Shown in pieces: positions 1 to 7,014 of a stretch of DNA of 64,000 nt. Both the position numbers and the translations under genes were made by a program. Numbering within the stretch: position 1 is the stretch's first letter; every line of letters begins with the position of its first letter. The DNA comes from Hyphomicrobiales bacterium (GTDB lineage Bacteria; Pseudomonadota; Alphaproteobacteria; Rhizobiales; Xanthobacteraceae), in NCBI GenBank assembly GCA_016713235.1, contig JADJPN010000003.1, positions 124,001 through 188,000 of the forward strand, in the 5' to 3' direction. The notes below the pieces were generated by a model. That model was not told the DNA's origin and ran no database searches. It worked only from the letters and a program-made list of their open reading frames with translations.

Positions 1-182
1 CATCCGCTCGTCTCCGGCGACCCGGAGACGGTGCATGAGGCGGAATTTCCGTGCGTGGCCGCGTCGGCGGGATCGAGGGGAAAGTGCGCGTGCGCGACTA
101 TCAGGATTATCTCGTGCGCTGGCCCATGCTGGAGAATGCAAAACAGCGGCGAAAGAAGAAAAAAGCCTCGACAGGAAAATAA
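1..182 (+). CDS. 3' end of an unrecognised gene (partial)
   Basis: An open frame runs into the window and ends at the TAA at 180-182; its last residues are a lysine-rich tail (RRKKKKASTGK). The upstream 60 bases read more like coding sequence in a different frame (HPLVSGDPETVHEAEFP), so either the gene is frameshifted near base 60 or one of the two frames is chance. I do not recognise the product. The following 200 bases separate it from the phage-like cluster. Confidence 0.3.
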
Positions 183-283
183 TCCTTGACAGCGTGACGC
201 TGCCCGGATAGTGTTCGGGCGTACTCCAAAAATGTATCGACGCGGGCTTGAGGCCTGTCTCATTCCCGCAAAGGAAAGCGCGG

Positions 284-337
284 GCAGGGCTTGCCTTGTT
301 CGCGCAAATAGTGCGCGCAGGGCTTGCCCTGTTCGCA
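284..337 (+). repeat. Two tandem hairpin-forming repeats upstream of the terminase genes
   Basis: The motif GCAGGGCTTGCC-T/C-TGTTCGC occurs twice, at about 284-304 and 317-337. The second copy forms a tight inverted repeat, CAGGGC-TT-GCCCTG. It lies in the 5' leader region of the head-gene cluster, between base 183 and the small terminase start at 390, where no other gene is visible. It could be a leader structure, a terminator of the upstream gene without a T-run, or a chance GC-rich duplication; function is not shown. Confidence 0.4.
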
Positions 338-389
338 CCAAATTAAGGCGGCGGCGGAATCTCCGGCCGCCGTTTTGCGTTCCGGAGAC

Positions 390-914
390 ATGTCAAAATT
401 CATCGTTGTGCCGCCCGAGAAGATTGCGCAAGTCCGCAAACTTTACGAAGGCACCAATGTACCGGTTCGCGATCTCGCTTCGATCTGCGGGCTCGGCGTC
501 ACGACATTTCTGAAACGGGTGAAGCTGTGGGGCTGGAAGCCGCGCAACTACCGCATGCGAGACTACGACGCTGCCGCGCAGGGGGATATCGATGCGATAC
601 GTGAAGTAGCGGCGCCGGCGATCGCAATGGCTGAAAACGAAACCTTGATCGATCGCGTGCGCGAGGTTGTCGCGATCGAGGGCGTGTTGACGCGCGTCGA
701 AGGTGCGCGGTTGCGCTCGACCGATGCCGAGCGCGCGGCGCGCACGCTCGCGACCCTTGTGAAGACCTTGCGTGAGGTCGCGGCCCTCCAGCGCGACGAA
801 AAACCGGAATCGGAAAACGGTGCGGAAGCAGACGAATTCCGCGATCTCGAGGAGTTTCGTGCAGAACTTGCGGAACGGCTTGATCGCCTGCGTCGAAGCC
901 GGGACGCTGAATGA
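390..914 (+). CDS. Small terminase-like protein (GTA gp1-like, HTH)
   Basis: A 174-residue protein beginning MSKFIVVPPEKIAQ. Residues about 15-50 look like a helix-turn-helix (VRDLASICGLGVTTFLKRVKLWGW), as in phage small terminase subunits that recognise DNA for packaging. The rest is charged and helical, with a Glu/Arg-rich tail. The ATG at 390 is preferred over an upstream in-frame ATG at 324 because the residues between the two are unlike protein and lie over a repeat region. It sits directly before, and overlaps, the large terminase, the usual place for this subunit. The family assignment rests on context plus the HTH, not on a strong signature. Confidence 0.6.
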   Translation: MSKFIVVPPEKIAQVRKLYEGTNVPVRDLASICGLGVTTFLKRVKLWGWKPRNYRMRDYDAAAQGDIDAIREVAAPAIAMAENETLIDRVREVVAIEGVLTRVEGARLRSTDAERAARTLATLVKTLREVAALQRDEKPESENGAEADEFRDLEEFRAELAERLDRLRRSRDAE

Positions 915-2181
915 ACTGACGGTAGGATTTCGCGCCAGCGACTACGAAGCGCTTCTGAAATTCTGGGAAGTCTGGTCGCGGCCCGACCAGCTTCCGCCGC
1001 AACGCGCCTGGCGCAATTGGCTGATCCTCGGCGGGCGCGGTGCGGGCAAAACGCGCGCCGGCGCCGAATGGGTGCGGGGTGTCGCGCTTTCGCGAAAAAG
1101 ATTTGGCGAAGGCGCGCGGCAGATCGCGCTGATCGGCGAGTCGCTCAATGACGTGCGCGAAGTGATGATCGAAGGCGTCTCCGGTCTGCTTGGCGTGCAT
1201 GCGCGCTGGGAGCGGCCGCAATGGGAGCCCTCGCGCAGACGGCTGCAATGGCGAAACGGCGCGGTGGCTTATGCGTTCTCGGCCGACGATCCGGAAAGCC
1301 TGCGCGGGCCGCAATTCGATGCGGCCTGGTGCGACGAGCTTTGCAAATGGCGGCGTGCTGAAGCTGCATACGACATGCTGCAATTCGGATTGCGCCTTGG
1401 GCAAAACCCGAGAAGCGCGATCACGACCACGCCCCGGCCGATCCCGCTTCTGAAGCGGTTGCTTGCCGAGCCGGGAACGGTGGTTTCGCGCGCGGCGACC
1501 AAAGCGAATGCCTTTCAGCTCGCGCCGCAATTCCTGGAGCAGATGCTCGCGCGCTATGCGGGCACGCGGCTGGGGCGGCAGGAACTCGACGGCGAACTGA
1601 TCGAGGCGCGCGCCGACAGTTTGTTTCCGCGCGGGCGCATCGAGCACGCGCGGGTGGACGCGCATCCGCCGCTGGCGCGGATTGTTGTCGCAATCGATCC
1701 GCCGGCCTCATCGCGCGAAGGCGCGGACGCCTGCGGCATCGTTGCGGCGGGCGTCGATGACGACGGCAGAGTTTTCGTGCTCGCCGACCAAAGCGAGCAG
1801 GGCCTGTCGCCGCTCTCCTGGGCGAGCCGCGCGATCGCGCTCTATCGGCGTCTGGAGGCGGATCGCATTGTCGTTGAAGTAAATCAGGGTGGCGAGATGG
1901 CGCGCACGGTATTGCATGAGACCGACGCCAGCGTGCCGGTTTCCGAAGTGCGTGCGACACGCGGGAAAGTCTTGCGTGCCGAGCCGGTCGCCGCGCTCTA
2001 CGAGCAGGGCCGCGTCTGCCATGTCGGCACGTTCCCTGAACTCGAAGACGAGATGGCGGATTTCGGCGCGGACGGGCTCTCGAATGGCCGCTCGCCGGAT
2101 CGTCTCGATGCATTGGTCTGGGCGATTACGTCTCTAGTGTTGATGCCGCGCGAAGCAACGCCGCGGATGCGCTCTCTTTAA
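859..2181 (+). CDS. Terminase large subunit, DNA packaging ATPase/nuclease (GTA gp2-like)
   Basis: About 440 residues. A Walker A motif GGRGAGKT is at residues 58-65, a Walker B-like stretch ending in CDEL at about 153-161, and the first acidic residue of the C-terminal RNase H-like nuclease in VVAIDPP near residue 280. These are the ATPase motor and the headful nuclease that thread DNA into the prohead. I favour the GTG at 859, which has AGGAG four bases upstream; TTG at 868 or 880 is possible. It overlaps the small terminase by 56 bases and is followed after 14 bases by the portal gene, as in RcGTA-like clusters. Confidence 0.9.
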   Translation: MQNLRNGLIACVEAGTLNELTVGFRASDYEALLKFWEVWSRPDQLPPQRAWRNWLILGGRGAGKTRAGAEWVRGVALSRKRFGEGARQIALIGESLNDVREVMIEGVSGLLGVHARWERPQWEPSRRRLQWRNGAVAYAFSADDPESLRGPQFDAAWCDELCKWRRAEAAYDMLQFGLRLGQNPRSAITTTPRPIPLLKRLLAEPGTVVSRAATKANAFQLAPQFLEQMLARYAGTRLGRQELDGELIEARADSLFPRGRIEHARVDAHPPLARIVVAIDPPASSREGADACGIVAAGVDDDGRVFVLADQSEQGLSPLSWASRAIALYRRLEADRIVVEVNQGGEMARTVLHETDASVPVSEVRATRGKVLRAEPVAALYEQGRVCHVGTFPELEDEMADFGADGLSNGRSPDRLDALVWAITSLVLMPREATPRMRSL

Positions 2182-2195
2182 TTCTGGAAGCAGAA

Positions 2196-4067
2196 ATGAA
2201 TTTGCCGTTCCGCAACCTGTTTGCGAGGAGCGCTCCCGCGCGCCTCGACGAAAAAGCGAGCCGCACCGGCGCGCTGGTCGCGCTGTTTTCGCAAGGCCGT
2301 CCGCGCTGGACGCCGCGCGACTATTCCGCGCTGGCGCGCGAGGGCTATGCGAAAAATCCGGTCGCGTTTCGCTCCGTTCGCATGATCGCGGAAGCGGCGG
2401 CGAATGTGCCGCTCCTGTTATATGAAGGCGCGCGCGAGCACGACGAGCACCCGCTGCTTGCGCTGCTTTCGCGCCCCAACCCGCGCCAGATCGGCGCGGA
2501 TCTGATCGAGCAACTCGCGGGATATCTGCTCGTTTCCGGCAACGCCTATCTGGAGCGTGTTTGCGTGCTCGACGACGTGCGCGAACTGCACGCGTTGCGC
2601 CCCGACCGGATGAAAGTGATCCCCGGCGCGGAGGGCTGGGCCGAGGCTTATGAATATCAAGCCGGCGGCTCCGCGGTGCGTTTCGCGATGAGCGGGCTGC
2701 CCGCGCCGATCTTGCATCTGACGTTGTTCAATCCGCTGGACGATCACTACGGCATGTCGCCGCTGGAAGCGGCGCAGGCTTCGTTAGACGTGCATAACGC
2801 GGCAAGCGCCTGGAACAAGGCGCTGCTCGACAACGCTGCAAGGCCATCCGGTGCGCTGGTTTACTCCGCGGCTGGCGGCAACCTGTCGGACGAACAGTTC
2901 GAGCGGCTGAAAGCCGAGCTCGAGACGCATTATCAGGGCGCGGCGAACGCCGGCCGCCCGCTGCTCCTCGAAGGCGGGCTCGACTGGAAGGGCCTGAGCC
3001 TGTCTCCGAAGGACATGGATTTCGTGGAGGCGAAGAACATCGCCGCGCGCGAGATCGCGCTTTCCTTCGGCGTGCCGCCGATGCTGCTCGGTATTCCCGG
3101 CGACAATACGTACTCGAATTACGCGGAAGCGAACCGCGCCTTCTATCGCCAGACCGTGGTGCCGCTGATCGCGCGGATCGCGACTGCGCTCGGGCATTGG
3201 CTCGGCGAATCTTTTGGCGGCGATCTTCGGATCGTTCCCGATCTCGACGAGGTGCCGGCGCTTGTGATCGAGCGCGAGGCGCTGTGGGCGCGCATCGGCG
3301 CCGCGGGTTTTCTTACCGATGACGAGAAGCGCGCGGCGGCGGGCTATGAGCCATTGCCTGCGCAGTCGCTCGCGCCGTCATCGCTCACGACGCTGCTTGC
3401 GAAATACTCGCCCGATCAACCGCGCGTGCCGGCCGGAAATTCCGACGGCGGGCAGTGGACGAGCGGGGGTGGTGGGGGTGCCGCGGCAGACGATGAGGGA
3501 GAAAGGGGTGATCAGGATCTGCTGCCGGCGAACGCGGTACCAAACGCTAGGCGCCGAGAGCCTCGTCGCATTTCTAGATTTGGAAAACTGTTCGAAATAC
3601 CATCGGCTGACGAAGCGCGCGTTCAAGTTGCTGAAAATCGCGCTAACAACGCAATGGAAAAAGTTCGGGAGTATGATCCGGAGTGGAAACCAAAGCTTGG
3701 GCTTTGGGAAACAGTAGATGGATATATTCTCGAGCTTAACGATCATGCGAAGCAGGCTGAAGTACGCTTCGTCGAACTTCAGGATCAGGGAGTTGCTCCT
3801 GGAAGGTTCGCTGCAGAGTCGATCCCGGCACGGGGACCAGAGCGCAACTTCACTTTATGGGAGCGGGTAGAAATTGATAGAATAGGGCTCGCGACGGGTT
3901 GCCATACTTGTGGAACGTTCGATCCGGAGACAACTTCTGGACATTTTGTAATAGACCACCAGAAGCCCAGTGCATTGAACAAGAATGGCCGCGCGCAACG
4001 TCTGTATCCTCAGTGTTTGCGCTGTAGCTGGCGTCAAGGCGGTCATGTCGGCGGATTAAAGTGGTAA
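2196..4067 (+). CDS. HK97-type portal protein fused to a C-terminal HNH-like nuclease toxin domain
   Basis: A 623-residue protein, far longer than the roughly 390-400 residues usual for GTA/HK97-type portals. Residues 1 to about 390 are a full portal (for example SFGVPPMLLGIPGDNTYSNYAEA). At 410-428 comes the linker RVPAGNSDGGQWTSGGGGG, then a charged stretch ending DQDLLPANAVP near 450. Beyond that the sequence becomes AT-richer and unrelated to portals. The last 60 residues carry two Cys pairs (C570/C573, C607/C610) around a central DH (587-588) and end in RQGGHVGGLKW, as in treble-clef/HNH nuclease domains found at the C-termini of polymorphic toxins. A putative immunity gene follows 76 bases later. 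Nuclease activity and toxicity are inferred; the fusion itself is read directly from one uninterrupted frame. Confidence 0.85.
   Translation: MNLPFRNLFARSAPARLDEKASRTGALVALFSQGRPRWTPRDYSALAREGYAKNPVAFRSVRMIAEAAANVPLLLYEGAREHDEHPLLALLSRPNPRQIGADLIEQLAGYLLVSGNAYLERVCVLDDVRELHALRPDRMKVIPGAEGWAEAYEYQAGGSAVRFAMSGLPAPILHLTLFNPLDDHYGMSPLEAAQASLDVHNAASAWNKALLDNAARPSGALVYSAAGGNLSDEQFERLKAELETHYQGAANAGRPLLLEGGLDWKGLSLSPKDMDFVEAKNIAAREIALSFGVPPMLLGIPGDNTYSNYAEANRAFYRQTVVPLIARIATALGHWLGESFGGDLRIVPDLDEVPALVIEREALWARIGAAGFLTDDEKRAAAGYEPLPAQSLAPSSLTTLLAKYSPDQPRVPAGNSDGGQWTSGGGGGAAADDEGERGDQDLLPANAVPNARRREPRRISRFGKLFEIPSADEARVQVAENRANNAMEKVREYDPEWKPKLGLWETVDGYILELNDHAKQAEVRFVELQDQGVAPGRFAAESIPARGPERNFTLWERVEIDRIGLATGCHTCGTFDPETTSGHFVIDHQKPSALNKNGRAQRLYPQCLRCSWRQGGHVGGLKW
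3171..3540 (+). repeat. Recombination arm, copy 1 (portal 3' end plus linker)
   Basis: The segment encoding the end of the portal domain and the RVPAGNSDGGQWTSGGGGG linker is repeated in direct orientation at 4592-4962. The first 50 bases (3171-3220 and 4592-4641) are identical; after a short divergent patch the copies stay highly similar until the codons for LLP-x-NAVP. Downstream of that the two sequences encode unrelated domains. This is the pattern expected of homologous arms that let toxin modules be exchanged. Confidence 0.85.
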
Positions 4068-4121
4068 GATGAAAACTGCTGGAGAAGTAGTTTGCCGTTC
4101 AACCTCGGTTTCCCGGTCGAG

Positions 4122-4143
4122 TTAACCGGTTAAGGAGCGAGAT
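4122..4143 (+). promoter_or_regulatory. Palindrome and strong ribosome binding site before the first immunity gene
   Basis: A perfect 12-base palindrome TTAACCGGTTAA at 4122-4133 runs into AAGGAG (4132-4137), six bases before the ATG at 4144. The putative immunity gene therefore has its own efficient translation start, separate from the portal-toxin message. The palindrome may be an operator or only chance; nothing further supports regulation. Confidence 0.5.
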
Positions 4144-4506
4144 ATGTCTAAAACGGTCCGAATTGCTCCACCAAATTCCTTATTGTTTGTGTCCGATCAG
4201 AAATGGGGTGACCCGATCGATTTCAAGATTATTAAACCCATCATGTGGAATAGAACGAGCGTCGCCATCTGTTGTTTGATGTCTCAGGATGGAGAAACGG
4301 AAGTAACGCTCGGTTCCGCCGACGAGGTGAATCCAGGCTGGCCGCCAGCCTTCGATGACGTAATTACTGCGTCGAGGTCGGTTGTCGTTTCTACCTCAGA
4401 GCGCATGATACTTCTTGAGTATCCTGTTCAGAGCTCTCACTCCAAGATTACGGTGTGGACCAATCGAGAAAAAGAGCCCGACAGAGTTGTTATTGGTGTC
4501 GGTTGA
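4144..4506 (+). CDS. Putative immunity protein for the portal-borne nuclease
   Basis: A 120-residue acidic-to-neutral soluble protein with no signal peptide or membrane segment; I do not recognise a family. Its codon use is more AT-rich than the flanking head genes, like the toxin domain before it. It begins 76 bases after the toxin stop, on the same strand, with a good AAGGAG site. Position, size and base composition match cognate immunity genes of polymorphic toxins. The role is inferred from context only. Confidence 0.6.
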   Translation: MSKTVRIAPPNSLLFVSDQKWGDPIDFKIIKPIMWNRTSVAICCLMSQDGETEVTLGSADEVNPGWPPAFDDVITASRSVVVSTSERMILLEYPVQSSHSKITVWTNREKEPDRVVIGVG

Positions 4507-4591
4507 GAAAGATTGGACGTCTACTCTTTTCGGCGGAATGCGAGAGAATAATTATCCTGCATCATCCACGCCCTGACTGAGCGCAGCGTTA

Positions 4592-4962
4592 GCGCGGATC
4601 GCGACTGCGCTCGGGCATTGGCTCGGCGAATCTTTTGGCGGAAATCTTCGTCTCGCGCCCGATCTCGACGAGGTGCCGGCGCTTGTGATCGAACGCGAGG
4701 CGCTGTGGGCGCGGATCGGCGCTGCGAGTTTTCTTACCGATGAGGAGAAGCGCGCGGCGGCGGGCTATGAGCCGCTGCCGATTTCATTCCCGCCGTCATC
4801 GCTCACGACACTGCTTGCGAAATACGACCCCAACCAGCCGCGCGTGCCGGCCGGAAACTCCGACGGCGGGCAGTGGACGAGCGGGGGTGGTGGGGGTGCC
4901 GCGGCAGACGATGAGGGAGAAAGGGGTGATCAGGATCTGCTGCCGGAGAATGCGGTTCCTGT
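4592..4962 (+). repeat. Recombination arm, copy 2 (portal 3' end plus linker)
   Basis: Second direct copy of 3171-3540. It starts abruptly at a GCGCGGATCGCGACTG sequence within non-portal DNA and reproduces the portal end (DLDEVPALVIEREALWARIG), the DGGQWTSGGGGG linker and the DQDLLPENAVP junction. A few substitutions separate the copies, for example the 20 bases after position 4641, so the duplication is not brand new. Confidence 0.85.
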
Positions 4963-5398
4963 TGCAAATATAATATTCGACGGAAATCCATTTGTTCCCG
5001 ATCCAAAAGTCAATCAGACTACTATTTATCTCGCAGAAGTACTTAGTCGCGTTGTCGACAAAATTGGCGTCTTACCAGAGATCATTAACGCGCGAGATTA
5101 TGGCACTCGAGTTCATACGCAATTTGCGCATGCCGTAAGAGAAGAAAGAATTCCAGGTATCGGTTATTTCGATGTAGAGCAGTCTTGGGGTCTTGAGCCT
5201 GAAGTTCGATATGGTGCTCGTCTTAGCGTGCGTACAGACGTTGTCTTCCGGAGTGAGTCTGGCGATATTATCGCAATCTACGACGTAAAGACTGGTACTA
5301 CCCCAATGCCTCTTAGTAGAAAGCGTGAGCTTTACGAAAAAACCAGAACCGATGAAAGCGTACCAATTATTATACTTCGTGTGGAGCGCCCAAGATAA
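4673..5398 (+). CDS. Orphan toxin cassette: portal-end fragment, linker and PD-(D/E)xK-like nuclease domain
   Basis: The frame is open from the start of the repeat at 4592; the first possible start codon is the GTG at 4673, with no convincing ribosome binding site, so this module may be silent. It encodes the end of the portal domain, the Gly-rich linker and, after DQDLLPENAVP, about 140 new residues. These contain YGTRVH (143-148), an RTDVV motif with Asp189 and IYDVKTG with Asp204 and Lys206, the layout of a restriction-endonuclease-like (PD-(D/E)xK) active site. This type of domain is a common C-terminal module of alphaproteobacterial polymorphic toxins. It would become functional if recombination at the shared arm swapped it onto the portal. 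Confidence 0.75.
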   Translation: MPALVIEREALWARIGAASFLTDEEKRAAAGYEPLPISFPPSSLTTLLAKYDPNQPRVPAGNSDGGQWTSGGGGGAAADDEGERGDQDLLPENAVPVANIIFDGNPFVPDPKVNQTTIYLAEVLSRVVDKIGVLPEIINARDYGTRVHTQFAHAVREERIPGIGYFDVEQSWGLEPEVRYGARLSVRTDVVFRSESGDIIAIYDVKTGTTPMPLSRKRELYEKTRTDESVPIIILRVERPR

Positions 5399-5416
5399 AA
5401 CTGACGGAGAATGTTT

Positions 5417-5845
5417 ATGTCTATGGAGCTGTACGTCATTTCGCCTAGACGTCTTAAGAATATCGAAGAATGGCAGCACGCTGTAGATCAATTGCAGTTT
5501 CCATAAAATTTTCGCAGGATGTCGACTTCAAAAAACAAGTGGATTTCGCCATTACTTCTCAATGGAAAGCTGTCTGGTTTTGAGTGCGATCACTGGACTG
5601 TTGAGGACATCAAAGAAAGCCTCATCTTTCACAACTTAGCGCTCGACCCAAATTCGAGGCACGTGCTTGCTTTCCGTTGGGGCGGGAATTTTGATGAGCT
5701 CATTTCTGCGACGCAAGCGAGCGCGGCCTATGCCATTGCGACGAATGGTGTCGTTTTCGACCCGCAGGAGGGTGAAATCCTTTCAAATGAAAGATCTCTT
5801 CAAATCGCCCAGAATGTCGAAAAGGAAGTTGAACCGCTCCGATAG
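5417..5845 (+). pseudogene. Second putative immunity gene, broken by two indels
   Basis: The gene starts at 5417 (GGAG seven bases upstream) with MSMELYVISPRRLKNIEEW and meets a TAA at 5504. The neighbouring frame continues the sense (IKFSQDVDFKKQVDFAIT), and the first frame resumes with LNGKLSGFECDHW and runs to 5845. One base lost in the C-run near 5501-5502 and one gained near 5549-5553 would explain this. A restart at ATG 5519 is open to 5845 (108 residues) but has no ribosome binding site and would lack the normal N-terminus. It sits directly after the orphan toxin, where a cognate immunity gene is expected. The family is not recognised by name. Confidence 0.6.
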
Positions 5846-5875
5846 CTAAAAGGCGGAGAAGACAGGTATGGCGGC

Positions 5876-6027
5876 TCGCGCTTTCCTTCGGCGTGCCGCC
5901 GATGCTGCTCGGCATTCCCGGCGACAACACGTGCTCGAATTACGCGGAGGCGAACCGCGCCTTCTATCGCCAGACCGTGGTGCCGTTGATAGTGGGGATT
6001 ACAGTTACGCTTGGGAAAAGTAGATGA
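5876..6027 (+). pseudogene. Third portal gene remnant
   Basis: This stretch repeats portal bases from 3055 onward at high identity (SFGVPPMLLGIPGDNT, NYAEANRAFYRQTVVPLI), then diverges and stops at the TGA overlapping the next ATG. It ends where the homology of copy 2 begins in portal coordinates, so copies 2 and 3 together make a permuted portal 3' region. There is no start and no toxin domain. It is best read as the remains of the ancestral portal end, displaced when the toxin cassettes were inserted. Confidence 0.8.
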
Positions 6028-6206
6028 GCGACCTCATCCGCACCTTCACCGAGCGCGGGGATCTCGCGCATCTGGCGCTGTTTCTGTGGGCGTCGGCGTC
6101 TTCCGCGCTGCTTGCGCTAACACTACGCGAACTCTTCACCGCGAACGCGCGCTTCGATGCTTTCGTGCGCGAGCTGGCGCGATTTAACCGGCGCGTTAGA
6201 AAATAG
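6024..6206 (+). CDS. Small membrane protein (GTA gp3.5-like)
   Basis: A 60-residue protein, MSDLIRTFTERGDLAHLALFLWASASSALLALTL..., with one hydrophobic segment at about 18-36 and a basic C-terminus. A small gene of this kind lies between portal and prohead protease in alphaproteobacterial GTA clusters. Its ATG overlaps the stop of the portal remnant (ATGA), which suggests the remnant end is the original portal end. Its function in the family is not known. Confidence 0.65.
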   Translation: MSDLIRTFTERGDLAHLALFLWASASSALLALTLRELFTANARFDAFVRELARFNRRVRK

Positions 6207-6208
6207 CG

Positions 6209-6295
6209 CGTCATGCCGGGCCTTGTGCCGGGCATCTCGATTTCTAAGGCACTGCTTTCTTAAGCGAGATCGCCGCTACAAGCGCAGCGATGACG
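6209..6295 (+). repeat. Pair of intergenic palindromic repeats
   Basis: Two palindromic units lie back to back: CGTCATGCCGGG-CCTTG-TGCCGGGCATC (about 6209-6235) and GATCGCCGCT-ACAAG-CGCAGCGATGACG (about 6267-6295). The consensus ATGCC-CGG...CCG-GGCAT with a CTTGT/ACAAG centre resembles the dispersed intergenic palindromes common in Bradyrhizobium-type genomes. They separate the small gene at 6024 from the next one and argue that a start codon at 6290 is not real. Confidence 0.65.
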
Positions 6296-6316
6296 AAATT
6301 ATTGGAAACCAAAAAT

Positions 6317-6478
6317 ATGACCCCACGCATCCGCTCCCTGGGAGCCGAGGCGCCTTTGGTGTTTCGCGATTTCGTGCGCGAACTCGAGCGCCTCCACGCG
6401 CCCGCGCCCAAGAAAACGCAAAAAACGAAACGCGCAGCCCGCGCAAAAGCAAAGCCGCGAAAATCAAGGAAGCGTTGA
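6317..6478 (+). CDS. Small lysine/arginine-rich protein, unknown
   Basis: A 53-residue frame, MTPRIRSLGAEAPLVFRDFVRELERLH followed by a strongly basic tail (KKTQKTKRAARAKAKPRKSRKR). The stop is immediately followed by the prohead protease ATG, so it is probably co-translated. The segment FRDFVRELERLH echoes FDAFVRELARFN of the gene at 6024, hinting at a shared origin. The basic tail could bind DNA or capsid interior, but no family is recognised. An in-frame ATG at 6290 lies in the palindromic repeat and is not preferred. Confidence 0.45.
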   Translation: MTPRIRSLGAEAPLVFRDFVRELERLHAPAPKKTQKTKRAARAKAKPRKSRKR

Positions 6479-7012
6479 ATGTTGTTTCCGATGCATGGCG
6501 CGAAGCTACAGCGCTTCGATTGCAAGTCGCTGGACGCCTCCGGCGTCTTCACCGGTTACGCTGCGCGCTTCAACACCGCCGATCTCGGCCGTGATCTCAT
6601 TCTGCCTGGCGCATTTGCCGAAAGCATCGCGCAGCGCGGCGCGAGCGGCGTGCGGATGCTGTTTCAGCACGATCCCGCCGAGCCCATCGGCGTCTGGCTG
6701 GAGTTGCGCGAGGACACGCGCGGGCTGTTCGTGCGCGGGCGGCTGCTTTCCGAAATCGCGCGGGGGCGGGAAGTGCTTTCCTTAATGAGAGCAGGCGCGA
6801 TCGACGGGCTCTCCATCGGCTTTCGTACCGTCGAAGGCCGGACCAGCGCGAAGACCGGCATCCGCCGGCTTTCGAAAATAGATCTCTGGGAAATTTCCGT
6901 GGTGACGTTCCCGATGCATCCCGGCGCACGTGTCGCCGCCTTCAAACGCGATCATTCACTCGCTGCCACCATCCGCCGTGCGGCGGATTTCGTTCATCCG
7001 TCCACGAGGTAA
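6479..7012 (+). CDS. HK97-family prohead protease (GTA gp4-like)
   Basis: A 177-residue protein with the family landmarks FTGYAARFN, LILPGAFAES, the catalytic His in LFQHDP and the catalytic Ser in DGLSIGFR. The enzyme cleaves the capsid delta domain during head maturation. It starts on the base after the stop of the small basic gene and ends two bases before the capsid gene. Length is normal and no key residue is missing, so the head maturation step appears intact. Confidence 0.9.
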   Translation: MLFPMHGAKLQRFDCKSLDASGVFTGYAARFNTADLGRDLILPGAFAESIAQRGASGVRMLFQHDPAEPIGVWLELREDTRGLFVRGRLLSEIARGREVLSLMRAGAIDGLSIGFRTVEGRTSAKTGIRRLSKIDLWEISVVTFPMHPGARVAAFKRDHSLAATIRRAADFVHPSTR

Positions 7013-7014
7013 TT

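Noticed and set aside
499..1665. Antisense open frame opposite the terminase genes
   Set aside because: The translation is Arg/Pro-rich without domain features and the plus strand carries Walker motifs.
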